This document shows, piece by piece, positions 6,209 through 13,648 of a stretch of DNA of 15,315 nt (positions are counted from its first letter, which is position 1; each line of letters begins with the position of its first letter). Location of the stretch: assembly GCA_021156345.1 (NCBI GenBank), contig JAJNDJ010000051.1, forward strand, positions 1 to 15,315. The letters run 5' to 3'. A program made the position numbers and the translations under genes. The notes under the pieces are model-generated. The model did no database searches and was not told the origin of the DNA. It worked only from the letters and a program-made list of their open reading frames with translations. The stretch is from Rubrobacteraceae bacterium. Its GTDB lineage: Bacteria > Actinomycetota > Rubrobacteria > Rubrobacterales > Rubrobacteraceae.

Positions 6209-8320
6209 CTATTTACGCTGATTCTCGAATTCCAGCCGTACTTTGTGCTCGCCGTCGAGCTTGAGCGCGGCGACGTAGGGCTTGCCTGCCTTGCTCCTGA
6301 AACCTTTCATCTGTCCGGTGCGTCCCCTTGCAAGGAGCTGTTTCGCCTGGCCTTCACCGAGACGTTTGCCGGAGACCTGTTTCCAGATCGCGAAGTCGCA
6401 TCCGGTCTTCTTCCACGCCGAGCAGCTGTAGGCTTTCTTCGTCTCGACGACAGGAGATCCGCACTTGGGGCAAGCGCCGAGCGACTCGCGGCTGCGGGAG
6501 GGAGCCGCCAGCCTCTCCCCCTCCATTGCGCGCACCTCTTCGACGAGCTTTTTGGTGAAGCCACTTATGTCGGCCATAAAGTCGGGGCGGTGCTCCGCAC
6601 CTTTCTCCATCTTTGCGAGTCGCTCCTCCCAGCGGGCAGTGAGCTCCGGGGATGAGAGCTGGCTCTCCCCGAGGAGTCCGATAAGGGATCTTCCTTTCTC
6701 CGTAGGGACGAGGGCCTTCTTCTCGCGCTCGACATAGCCTACCTTTATGAGCCGCTCTATGGTGGCGGCCCTGGTGGCCGGCGTCCCTAGGCCCGAGTCC
6801 TTCATCTGCTGCCTGAGCTCCTCATCCTCGACGAGTTTTCCCGCCGTCTCCATCGCCCCGAGTAACGCGGACTCCGAGTAGCGCGGGGGCGGCTTGGTCT
6901 CCCCCTCCTTGACGCCGACCTTCGCCACAGCCCACTCTTGCCCCACCTCGATCGGCGGCAACACGGGCGGCTCTTTCTCTTTCCGCCCTCCGACCCCGTC
7001 CGGGTAGAGCGCCCGCCACCCCGCCTCGAGCACGACACGCCCACGAGAAAGGAACGTCTCCTCTCTGACCTCGGTCACGACGGTGGTGTTCTCGAAGCGG
7101 GCAGCGGGGAAGAAGACGGCCACGAAACGCCGGGCCACCAGGTCGTAGACCTTGGCCTCATCCGGCGGGAGGTCACCCGAACACTTCTTGTGTGTGGGGA
7201 CGATCGCGTGGTGGTCGGTAACCTTGGAGTCGTCCACGATGCGCTTGCTGATGGGAAGCTTCTGTCCTCCGAGCAGCTTCTCCGCAAAAGGCGAAAGATC
7301 GGGCAGCGCCCCCGCAGCCTCGACCCGCTTCTCGAGGCTTCCCACCAGGTCCTTCGAGAGGTAGCGGCTCGAGGTGCGCGGGTAGGTGATGAGCTTTCTC
7401 TCTTCGTAGAGTGTCTGGGCGGCCCGCAACGTGCGCTCGGCCGTGAAACCATAGCGGGTATTGGCGTTGCGCTGGAGCTCGGTCAGGTCATAGAGGAGCG
7501 GTGGCTTCTCCGTCGCCGTTTTCTTCTGAGCCTTGCGGACGGTCCCCGTCCCGCCTCGCACCTTCTCCGCTATCCGGTCAGCAGCTTCTCTCTCGGGCAG
7601 GCGGTTCTGCTTTTTCTGGAACCAAACGCCGTCGTAGGTACTCCCGTCACGTGAGAAGCGGGCGTGGACGGTCCAGAACTTCTCGGGCTCGAACTCTTGT
7701 ATCTCCTTTTCACGGTCGACGAGAAGCTTCAGTGTCGGGGTCTGGACACGGCCTACAGAGAGTACGTTTCCACGGCCTCCAAAGCGGACCGAATAGGCGC
7801 GGGTGGCGTTCATGCCGACGATCCAATCAGCCTCTCCCCGGCTGCGGGCCGCGTCTTCGAGAGGTTTCATCGCAGCGCCCGCCCGCAAAGCGTCGAAACC
7901 CTCCCGTATCGCCTCGTGGGTGAGGGAGGAGATCCAGAGCCGGAGAACAGGCTTGCTGCAACCCGAGAGACCGTACAAATAGGCGAAGATGAGCTCTCCC
8001 TCTCTCCCCGCGTCGCAGGCGTTTACAACCTCCTTCACAGACGGGCTCCTCATCAGACCCCTTACCACGTTGAACTGCTCGCGGGTCTTGTGGTTCACCC
8101 TGACCTTGAAACGTCCTGGCAGGATAGGCAGGCTCTCCAGACGCCACTTCTTGTACTCCTCACCGTAAGCGTCTGGCGGCGCCAACTCGGCCAGATGCCC
8201 GAGCGCCCAGGTAACGGTCCAGCCTTCGCCGGCCAGAGCGCCCTTCTCCCTTCGATGCCTCCCCAGGGCACTCGCAATGTCCCGGCCGACGGACGGCTTT
8301 TCGGCGACGATGAGCCTCAT
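6209..8320 (-). CDS. topB: DNA topoisomerase III (type IA)
   Basis: TopB cuts and reseals single DNA strands to separate entangled replication or recombination intermediates. The 703-residue protein has the Toprim start IVAEKPSVGRDIA (Glu7), the Toprim acidic motif DAGREGE (103-109), the domain IA motifs VGRVQTPTL and ELQRNANTRYGF, and the active site ITYPRTSSRYL with Tyr313 as the likely nucleophile. The C terminus has a CPKCG...CSAWKKTGC zinc-ribbon-like module and a basic tail with KAGKPYVAALKL. The whole family architecture is present, so the gene looks functional. The ATG at 8320 has no Shine-Dalgarno sequence, but a TATACT lies seven bases upstream, which suggests a leaderless mRNA. It is followed by the FAD enzyme gene and preceded by the anti-sigma gene on the same strand. 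Confidence 0.97.
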   Translation of the reverse strand: MRLIVAEKPSVGRDIASALGRHRREKGALAGEGWTVTWALGHLAELAPPDAYGEEYKKWRLESLPILPGRFKVRVNHKTREQFNVVRGLMRSPSVKEVVNACDAGREGELIFAYLYGLSGCSKPVLRLWISSLTHEAIREGFDALRAGAAMKPLEDAARSRGEADWIVGMNATRAYSVRFGGRGNVLSVGRVQTPTLKLLVDREKEIQEFEPEKFWTVHARFSRDGSTYDGVWFQKKQNRLPEREAADRIAEKVRGGTGTVRKAQKKTATEKPPLLYDLTELQRNANTRYGFTAERTLRAAQTLYEERKLITYPRTSSRYLSKDLVGSLEKRVEAAGALPDLSPFAEKLLGGQKLPISKRIVDDSKVTDHHAIVPTHKKCSGDLPPDEAKVYDLVARRFVAVFFPAARFENTTVVTEVREETFLSRGRVVLEAGWRALYPDGVGGRKEKEPPVLPPIEVGQEWAVAKVGVKEGETKPPPRYSESALLGAMETAGKLVEDEELRQQMKDSGLGTPATRAATIERLIKVGYVEREKKALVPTEKGRSLIGLLGESQLSSPELTARWEERLAKMEKGAEHRPDFMADISGFTKKLVEEVRAMEGERLAAPSRSRESLGACPKCGSPVVETKKAYSCSAWKKTGCDFAIWKQVSGKRLGEGQAKQLLARGRTGQMKGFRSKAGKPYVAALKLDGEHKVRLEFENQRK

Positions 8321-8327
8321 ACAAAGG

Positions 8328-8333
8328 AGTATA
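8328..8333 (-). promoter_or_regulatory. possible -10 box of a leaderless topB promoter
   Basis: On the minus strand TATACT is preceded by TACG and followed by seven bases (CCTTTGT) and then the topB ATG. Transcription would start at or next to the A of that ATG, giving a leaderless message, and topB indeed has no ribosome site. A -35 match at 17-18 bp upstream is weak (CTGGCT). Leaderless genes are common in actinobacteria. Confidence 0.4.
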
Positions 8334-8377
8334 CGTACGGGAGGGACGATAGCCAGGTGAGATTGTCTGGAACGCAG

Positions 8378-9169
8378 TCAGTCAACCAGCGGAAGGCGCC
8401 GGTGGCGAGGTCCCGAGCTCTTCGACGCTCCTGTCGTGAGTAAAGAACCCGTCTCCGTCGATGGGGAAGGATACCAGGCGTGCGGAAGGCTCCACGCCAT
8501 ACCCACCCCACAAAAACATCTCCTGCAGAGCATCTTCGCGTCGCTGGCGCGGGGGTCTTTGTCATACTCGGCAGTTACGCCCACTTTGGGGTAGGAACCG
8601 GCGAACCTCGGAACGTTCAGCCTTACGTCGACCCGGCCGCTCTGTCCGACCGTGAAGCTCCCTGCGCTTACTCGTTCATCACCCTCGACGAGCCACAGCT
8701 CGTAGTACTGCTCGCTCTTGCATGCTGGCAGCCCCCACGCTTCGAGGCGCATCTCCATGTTCTCGCCGGTGCCCCGGATGCTCACCTGGCCGCCAGCATC
8801 GGGGGCGCGGCCGGTGGGGCTCAGGGTCGCCGCGGCCCCGGCCCCGAACAGATCAGGGGTGATGAACACCCCGAGCACCGCGAGCACGCAGAAGGCCGCG
8901 GCGACCGCGGCCACCCAGATCGGGAGGCGTCGGCCGGCCTCCCGCCGCGGTATCCTTGCCATGACCCTGGCCTCGAGATCCTCCGGTGGCGCCTCGGTGC
9001 TGTACGCGAGGTCAGCGAGGCGTTCGTGGGCCAGCCGCAGTTCTTGAGCCTCCTGCCTGCAACTCACGCATCCTTGCAGATGAACCTCGACCTCCCGCTC
9101 CTCGTACGGTTCGAGGTTGCCCATCACGTAGGGGCCGAGGAGGTTCCTTGTGTCAGGGTGTTCACTCAT
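8378..9169 (-). CDS. RskA-type anti-sigma factor with zinc-binding N terminus
   Basis: This membrane-anchored anti-sigma factor should hold the ECF sigma factor encoded just upstream. The N-terminal domain has the zinc-associated HxxxCxxC motif, VHLQGCVSC (His30, Cys34, Cys37). One membrane helix follows (about 83-104, LPIWVAAVAAAFCVLAVLGV), then an extracytoplasmic RskA domain (about 110-214) containing YELWLVEGDERVSAGSFTV and YPKVGVTAEYDKDPR. In relatives the protein ends shortly after this point. Here about 49 further residues follow (CRRCFCGVG onward), with low conservation value and a composition unlike the domain, which may reflect a frameshift near 8525. The start codon overlaps the sigma gene stop by eight bases, which indicates translational coupling in the standard sigma/anti-sigma order. 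Confidence 0.88.
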   Translation of the reverse strand: MSEHPDTRNLLGPYVMGNLEPYEEREVEVHLQGCVSCRQEAQELRLAHERLADLAYSTEAPPEDLEARVMARIPRREAGRRLPIWVAAVAAAFCVLAVLGVFITPDLFGAGAAATLSPTGRAPDAGGQVSIRGTGENMEMRLEAWGLPACKSEQYYELWLVEGDERVSAGSFTVGQSGRVDVRLNVPRFAGSYPKVGVTAEYDKDPRASDAKMLCRRCFCGVGMAWSLPHAWYPSPSTETGSLLTTGASKSSGPRHRRLPLVD

Positions 9170-9719
9170 CGGTGGACCACCGATCCTCGTCGAACCTCAT
9201 AGTCTCGCGCAGGGCGCGCAGCGCCGCCGTGGTGCGGCTCTTTACAGTACCCAGGGGCGTAGCGGTGCGGTCGGAGATCTCGCGCTGCGAGAGGCCGTGG
9301 AAGTAAGCGAGGACGAGCACCTCCCTGTGAACCGGCGTGAGCCGCGAGAGCGCGGCGGCCACGTCGAAGTTCTGCGAGAGCGCGCCAGAAGGGTCCGTCT
9401 CTCCTGGTTCGAAGAGCGGTTCGCCGTCGACAGTCCTGACACGCGCCTTGCGGCGCCGGATCAGGTCCGTCGCCCGGTTGCGGGTGATGCGGTACACCCA
9501 CGTGGCGAAGCTAGCCCGCGCGGGGTCGAAGCCAGCCGCGTTCTTCCACACCGAAGTAAAGACGTCCTGAACCAGTTCCTCAGCCGTCCCCCTGTCTCCC
9601 AGGTAACGCATCCCCGTCCCGTAGACCAGCCCGGCGTAGCGATCGTAGAGTCCAGCGAGGGCGCGTTCGTCCCCGGATGCCACCCTTCGCACAAGAACTT
9701 CGTCTTCTACACGATCCAT
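9162..9719 (-). CDS. ECF-family RNA polymerase sigma factor (SigK-like)
   Basis: This extracytoplasmic-function sigma factor directs RNA polymerase to a stress or envelope regulon when released by its anti-sigma partner. The 185-residue protein has region 2 (about 23-92: LYDRYAGLVYGTGMRYLGD, AEELVQDVFTSVWKN, FATWVYRITRNRATDLIRRR) and region 4 (about 122-175: LSRLTPVHREVLVLAYFHGL, SQREISDRTATPLGTVKSR), which is the helix-turn-helix for the -35 element. I start at ATG 9719, which follows GGGGAAGG; the frame stays open another 243 bases upstream but that part is not sigma-like. The pairing with an RskA-type anti-sigma suggests the SigK/ECF19-like group. I see no clear ECF-type autoregulated promoter upstream. 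Confidence 0.94.
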   Translation of the reverse strand: MDRVEDEVLVRRVASGDERALAGLYDRYAGLVYGTGMRYLGDRGTAEELVQDVFTSVWKNAAGFDPARASFATWVYRITRNRATDLIRRRKARVRTVDGEPLFEPGETDPSGALSQNFDVAAALSRLTPVHREVLVLAYFHGLSQREISDRTATPLGTVKSRTTAALRALRETMRFDEDRWSTDE

Positions 9720-9803
9720 CCAGAGCCTTCCCCGACCGCCGGCGAGAACGGACACTCCAGTCTCACGCCACACAGAGCAGATGATATCCCATCCGTGCCG
9801 GTG

Positions 9804-9826
9804 ATCCGGCGCGAGACATCCGGCGC
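9804..9826. repeat. 9-bp direct repeat in the sigma/YihY divergent promoter region
   Basis: ATCCGGCGC occurs at 9804-9812 and 9818-9826, 14 bp apart. The first copy overlaps a perfect small hairpin, GCCGG-TGAT-CCGGC (9797-9810), and a CCGGCCGG palindrome lies at 9865-9872. This 229-bp space holds the promoters of both divergent genes. TAAAAT at 9911-9916 is a possible rightward -10 without a good -35. Function is unknown. Confidence 0.3.
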
Positions 9827-9948
9827 TCCCCGATACCAACCTTCCCATACAGAGATTTATACGACCGGCCGGGCTTACCGGATTAGCGTCTTCGCAATGG
9901 GGATTGCGGTTAAAATAGGGCTGCTTACGAGAAGGGAGGTATGCCCAG

Positions 9949-10953
9949 GTGGCATCAGACACGGCCGAGACGAAGCTCAGGGACGTCGCCCAAAGGCCTG
10001 CGCGCGGGTCGCTAGGGAACTTCCTCGGCGATCTGAGGGACCTTCTCCGCTACGAGACGCTAAAGGCGACCATAAAGGAGTTTATGCGCGACGATGCCCT
10101 CGGTCTCGGAGCACAGCTCGCCTTCTACCTGATCCTTGCTATCTTTCCTTTCATACTGTTCTGCGTTGCTATCCTCGACGCCTTCTCGAGCGCAAGCCCG
10201 CAGTTCGCCGCTGAGCTCTTCGACTACCTCAGACGGCTCCTGCCGGCGCAGGTCTTCGACCTGATCCGGACCTACACCGAGAACACACTCCGTAATGAGG
10301 ACACGGCGCCAGGCCTCTTATCCGTCGGCATCCTCGGGACGGTCTGGGCCGCCTCGGGAGCCTTTGCGGCCCTCATGAACGCCCTCAACCGTGCCTACGA
10401 CGTGCAGGAGACGCGTCCGTTCTGGAAGGTCAGGGGCATCGCTATCCTCATGATGCTGGGCCTCTCGGCGCTCATACTGATAGGAGTACTGCTCCTGGTC
10501 GCAGGCCCCTCCATCGGAAGGACGCTCGCCGAGGTACTTACTCTGGGCGACGAGTTCATGTTCGTCTGGAACATAGTGCGCTGGCCCGCGGCGCTGCTGT
10601 TCATGATCACGACGGTAGCCCTCCTCTTCTATTACGCCCCTGACGCCAACCAGCCGTTCCGCTGGATCACACCCGGCGGCGTCGTCGGCATCCTGCTCTG
10701 GGTGCTCGCCAGTGTGGCCTTCAACCTGTATCTGAGTAGCGACTTCAATACCTACAACAAGATCTACGGCTCGATAGGCACCGTCATCATCCTGCTCCTC
10801 TACCTCTACATCTCCTCCCTGACGATCCTCTTCGGCGCCACCCTCAACGCCACGCTCGTCAGGATAAAAGAGGAGGTCTCAGGCGAGCAGATCCTTGACG
10901 CCGAGCCGGCTCACGACAAGCCCGACGTTACCGACGAAGAGACCAGAGTCTAA
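9949..10953 (+). CDS. YihY/BrkB family integral membrane protein
   Basis: YihY/BrkB (UPF0761) proteins are inner-membrane proteins whose biochemical role is unsettled; the old name ribonuclease BN is not supported for this family. The 334-residue protein shows the hallmark start of the domain, DDALGLGAQLAFYLILAIFP, then the Tyr-Asp-Val-Gln-Glu-Thr-Arg-Pro-Phe-Trp block and, near the C terminus, YGSIGTVIILLLYLYISSL followed by TILFGATLNA. About six membrane helices are visible, and both termini are charged and probably cytoplasmic. The start is GTG at 9949, with GGGAGG at 9934-9939; the closer ATG at 9941 is in another frame and closes after about 24 codons. It diverges from the ECF sigma operon and is followed by tRNA-Ser. 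Confidence 0.92.
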   Translation: MASDTAETKLRDVAQRPARGSLGNFLGDLRDLLRYETLKATIKEFMRDDALGLGAQLAFYLILAIFPFILFCVAILDAFSSASPQFAAELFDYLRRLLPAQVFDLIRTYTENTLRNEDTAPGLLSVGILGTVWAASGAFAALMNALNRAYDVQETRPFWKVRGIAILMMLGLSALILIGVLLLVAGPSIGRTLAEVLTLGDEFMFVWNIVRWPAALLFMITTVALLFYYAPDANQPFRWITPGGVVGILLWVLASVAFNLYLSSDFNTYNKIYGSIGTVIILLLYLYISSLTILFGATLNATLVRIKEEVSGEQILDAEPAHDKPDVTDEETRV

Positions 10954-11007
10954 GACGGCTAGGAGAAGGGTCAGGGGCCGGCGCACGAAGACGCAACATG
11001 TCTTTGA

Positions 11008-11013
11008 TATACT
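11008..11013 (+). promoter_or_regulatory. possible -10 box for tRNA-Ser
   Basis: TATACT lies 10 bases before the first base of the tRNA, close to the right distance for a short 5' leader. No TTGACA-like -35 is recognisable 16-18 bp upstream, so the call is weak. Confidence 0.3.
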
Positions 11014-11023
11014 GCTGTGATCC

Positions 11024-11113
11024 GGAGGAGTGGCCGAGTGGTTGAAGGCGGCACCCTGCTAAGGTGTTATACCTCTCAACGGGGTATCGAGGGTTCGAAT
11101 CCCTCCTCCTCCG
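11024..11113 (+). tRNA. tRNA-Ser (anticodon GCT)
   Basis: The sequence folds as a class II tRNA. The acceptor stem GGAGGAG (11024-11030) pairs fully with CTCCTCC (11106-11112), and the discriminator is G at 11113. The anticodon stem GCACC/GGTGT frames the loop CTGCTAA, giving anticodon GCT, which reads AGC and AGU serine codons. A long variable arm (ATACCTC/GGGGTAT type, 11068-11088) is typical of serine tRNAs. The T arm is GAGGG-TTCGAAT-CCCTC. CCA is not encoded. The gene marks the border between ordinary chromosome and the accessory-looking DNA to its right, although I found no duplicated 3' end that would prove an attachment site. Confidence 0.96.
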
Positions 11114-11266
11114 CGAAGGGGAGGAAGTGGGCCGGGTTCGCTCCCTTGGCGTTGGTAATCTCGGTATGCTGCCCGCTACGTTCGTTCACAGAACGTTGCG
11201 CGCCAGGCTAGAGATTGGCAGAGGTCGCGAGGGTTGCACCATTGGGACGTAATCGACGACTGTGCT

Positions 11267-12562
11267 TCATCCTTCGTTATCCAGGGTGGGAGAGCGCTCG
11301 TCCTCGAGGTATCTGTCCGTGCCCTCCTCTTTCACGACGAACCCGAGCCGCGACCACTTCTCCGCCAATTCGGAAAATCCCCAACCAGATGGCACCCAAT
11401 CCACCTGCCTCTGGCCACGAAAGACCTCGACTGGACGCTGACCCGGCCACCAGTCTGAGCCATCCTCTTCGTCGCAGGCTCGAAAGTCGGCTTGCCAGGG
11501 CACTGCCATCCCCGCTGTCAACGCACCGGCAGCAAGGTGCAGCGAGATCCGTAAAGGCTGGTTCTGATCGTAGGTGGATAGCTCACGCATGAGTTGACCG
11601 GCCTCTATACCTGGATAGAAGCCGCCACCCGCGCAGGATTCCAGCGCGGCGCGGTCCAGGGCGGCAGGTTGATCCTGAATAGAGACATCATCGAGCGCCG
11701 ATGGTTTCGGTGGGTGGCCAGCCCAATCAGCCTCGAACTCCCCACTGGCCCACTTCTCCATCAGCTTGTACTGCACCTCCGTGAGAGTTACCGAAGTATC
11801 GCCTCCCGGCAGACGAGGCATGTCTCCCTGGTTCCCTCCCAGTTCCAGGGGTCTTTGCAGACGCATGAATACTGTGTTGCGCCGTCTGAACGCGGGAGAA
11901 TTCGATGATTTGTCGTTGCTGGATAGCAGTTGCATCTGAGAATCCGTCAGGAAGTGACCACGTCTACCCGGCCCGTGACCACGAGTGGCCGAATCGCTAA
12001 CCCAGTGCAAATTCGGAGGCCGACTGAGGATGGGGTAGATGTCCGAAGCAAACGAGAGGGTCCGACCATCCTCCTGGACTGCCAGCAAGGGATGGAGCTT
12101 GGTAGCTATGTTGTAGACGACGTCATATAGAGTAACCACGTTCTCGATAGGCGGAGCGAAATCGGGTGGGGCGACGATCACCCGGGCTGGTTCGGCTTCA
12201 ACGGTCTCGGCGCCGCCATTCAACTGGATCGTCGCCCGGACTGGACCATCCGAGACGTCGTCGCACCAGCCGTCGTTGTTGGCGAAATTTGTAAGACCTC
12301 TGCCCGAAGGAGATCGTGACTTGCCGAAGCCGCCTAGGACGATCAGCCGTCCGGCGCCGTCTGTGAGAAGGTCTCCAATCGGCACATCGACGTTCATGAA
12401 TCTTCCCTGGAGCCGTTTCATGTCTTGTCCGGCTCCGCTGATCTTCTGCGGGCCAGCGTCGATAATCAGCGTGCTCTCATCTTCCCCCTCATTACGCCGG
12501 CCCGGGGCTCTAACTCTAAAATTGGGTGCTGCTGCTTTGCGGTTTGCCAGGTAGCGAGCTAC
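11267..12562 (-). pseudogene. LodA/GoxA-family CTQ-dependent oxidase gene, N-terminus missing
   Basis: LodA/GoxA enzymes oxidise amino acids (lysine or glycine in known cases) to give ammonia and hydrogen peroxide, using cysteine tryptophylquinone made from their own Cys and Trp. Reading from the ATG at 12421 gives 384 residues, but family similarity clearly starts earlier in the same frame: YLANRKAAAPNFRVRAPG from 12553, then STLIIDAGPQKISGAGQ. Conserved blocks follow (GRLIVLGGFGKS, FANNDGWCDDVSDGP, VVTLYDVVYNIA, FLTDSQMQLL). The candidate cofactor residues are present: Cys263 in LESCAGGGFYPGIEAG and Trp309 in GMAVPWQADF (numbered from 12421). The first hundred or so residues of the family are absent, and the frame runs back to a TGA at about 12617-12619 with no ATG/GTG/TTG. 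No LodB/GoxB maturation partner is nearby. The N terminus was probably lost; a short product from 12421 is possible but unlikely to be active. Confidence 0.8.
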
Positions 12563-12583
12563 TGTGCTCTCGAGCAGAGTAGC
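12558..12583. repeat. 26-bp near-perfect palindrome at the oxidase break
   Basis: GCTACTGTGCTC (12558-12569) and GAGCAGAGTAGC (12572-12583) are reverse complements with one mismatch and a two-base centre. The palindrome begins about five bases from the first recognisable residue of the truncated oxidase and lies some 70 bp ahead of the divergent gene at 12655. It could be an operator for that gene or a recombination/insertion scar. Confidence 0.6.
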
Positions 12584-12654
12584 ATAACGTACCGACGGGG
12601 CTAGGGTATCCTGGCTTCAGTGGGGTGTTCCGGCCTTTGACTGAGGGGAGAGAG

Positions 12655-13062
12655 ATGGACGAGAGCTACGTTCGAAACGAGTTGTTCGCCCAGGCGATGG
12701 AGGTGGGTGAGTTCGAAGTCTTTCCCACGCCAGCGGAGCTAGACGAGGATCTGGACAATGCCTTCCTGATATCCACCGGGATTCTCTTCGGGGATCCTAA
12801 GATGTTTATCGTCCGGGTTGAGGAGTTTCACTACAGCGGAGAGGAGGGGGACAAAGAGACAGACAAGATACGCGAAGAACAGGAGCGGCACATAAAGCGG
12901 GTGCTTTCTGAGCAAAACATCGTGCTTAGCGAAGCCGCCTGGAACACAGTCTTCTCCTACGCCGTGTTGGATGTTCATCCCTCTAGGACGAGCGGGCGGC
13001 TTTCAGAGGATGAGGTGCGCTCGGTAGAGGAGGCGTTCGACACACTAGGATTACATCCTTAG
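12655..13062 (+). CDS. hypothetical acidic cytoplasmic protein
   Basis: I do not recognise this 135-residue protein. It starts MDESYVRNELFAQAM, is rich in Glu and Asp, has no signal peptide or membrane helix, and appears to be a soluble alpha/beta protein: beta-like stretches (FLISTGILFG, MFIVRVEEFHY) are followed by a charged helix (KETDKIREEQERHIKRVLSE). I prefer the ATG at 12655, preceded by GAGGGGAG, over the in-frame upstream GTG at 12625, which has no ribosome site. Codon use is somewhat less GC-biased than in the left half of the window. It stands alone between the truncated oxidase, from which it diverges, and transposase remnants. A host-island or mobile-element role is possible, but nothing in the sequence shows one. 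Confidence 0.6.
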   Translation: MDESYVRNELFAQAMEVGEFEVFPTPAELDEDLDNAFLISTGILFGDPKMFIVRVEEFHYSGEEGDKETDKIREEQERHIKRVLSEQNIVLSEAAWNTVFSYAVLDVHPSRTSGRLSEDEVRSVEEAFDTLGLHP

Positions 13063-13072
13063 ACCCTAGATG

Positions 13073-13095
13073 TGTTGCATCATTGGCTGATGTAA
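13073..13095 (+). repeat. left copy of a hairpin end (TGTTGCATC motif)
   Basis: TGTTGCATC at 13073-13081 begins a small hairpin, CATCA-TTGGC-TGATG. A reverse-oriented counterpart with the same TGTTG-CATC-N-GATG layout lies at 14738-14759. The two may be the ends of a mobile element of about 1.7 kb that includes the transposase remnant and the MDR oxidoreductase gene. Confidence 0.35.
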
Positions 13096-13137
13096 AAAGA
13101 GGGCCGTCCAGCCTACCCCCGACCAAGGGAGCTCCGG

Positions 13138-13296
13138 ATGGCCCACGAGCACCATACCCGACGCTTCGACCGAACGGCAGAGGCGATCATCACCCTTTTC
13201 TGCCTCATTGACGAGTCCCTCTCCTACGAGCTAACCGCCTTCCAGGTCAACCGTCGCCTCGGAAGATCGCAAGGGGTGAACAAGCGGAAACACTAA
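13138..13296 (+). pseudogene. 5' fragment of an insertion-sequence transposase gene
   Basis: A 52-codon frame starts at ATG 13138 and reads MAHEHHTRRFDRTAEAIITL then FCLIDE. From memory this resembles the N terminus of a group of actinobacterial IS4/IS5-type transposases, but no search was possible. After about residue 26 the resemblance stops and the frame ends at TAA 13296, so the catalytic DDE domain is missing. AAGGGAG at 13125-13131 is a fair ribosome site. The start codon is part of an inverted repeat (13101-13109 with 13136-13144, nine pairs including one G-U) that could hide it in RNA, as IS elements sometimes do to limit expression. The fragment cannot be active on its own. Confidence 0.45.
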
Positions 13297-13400
13297 ACAC
13301 AGCATCAAAAGATCAGTCCTTTAGGGGTTGTGTTCCGCCCGCACTATCGCTATGCACAAATAATGTGCGCTTTGTGGACTGAGAAATAGAGGAGGTTACG
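13297..13400. other. non-coding stretch with a small hairpin
   Basis: No gene is visible here. A GCACA-AATAA-TGTGC hairpin lies at 13354-13368, without a following T-run. The sequence is AT-richer than the left half of the window. Confidence 0.3.
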
Positions 13401-13535
13401 ATTATCAGACGCATCATCTTGTTGATGACGCTTGCGGGGCTGGTTGTGGTGAATAGAGGAGCGGCAGGCCCCGAAGGAAGCCCCTGTCAGCGAAGCTACG
13501 AAGGCCCCACCCTCAGCCCGTATACACAGAGATAG
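13401..13535 (+). pseudogene. remnant of a small secreted-protein gene with ATT in place of its start
   Basis: A strong ribosome site, AGGAGG at 13390-13395, is followed at normal spacing by a 44-codon frame that reads IIRRIILLMTLAGLVVV, a typical signal-peptide start (basic residues then a hydrophobic core). The expected ATG is ATT. After the hydrophobic core the frame runs NRGAAGPEGSPCQRSYEGPT and stops at TAG 13533-13535 with no recognisable domain. I infer a decayed gene for an exported protein, with loss of start and probably a frameshift after the signal peptide. An ATT start is rare but not impossible, so a short exported peptide remains an alternative. Confidence 0.4.
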
Positions 13536-13648
13536 GCACACACGCTCCTAGACGCATCTACGGGAGGTACGGAATCCGCCGGGCCTAGTGATCGCCGGTG
13601 ACATCCTCGCCGCCTGAGTGGCTACAAGGGTCTTCCTCCGGGTTCACC
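13536..13648. other. non-coding stretch before the MDR gene 3' end
   Basis: No gene is supported. A GGGAGG at 13561-13566 precedes a short frame ending PGLVIAGDILAA then TGA (about 13618), without a usable start, so it is probably another gene fragment. The leftward MDR gene has no clear terminator here. Confidence 0.3.

Noticed and set aside
7664..8443. 259-codon rightward open frame inside topB
   Set aside because: It is antisense to strongly conserved topoisomerase motifs and resembles no protein.
9150..10214. 354-codon rightward open frame across the sigma/anti-sigma genes and into YihY
   Set aside because: It is antisense to the clearly real sigma gene and out of frame with YihY; its composition is typical of a high-GC shadow.
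11017..11252. Two short reading frames over tRNA-Ser
   Set aside because: They are by-products of the tRNA sequence.
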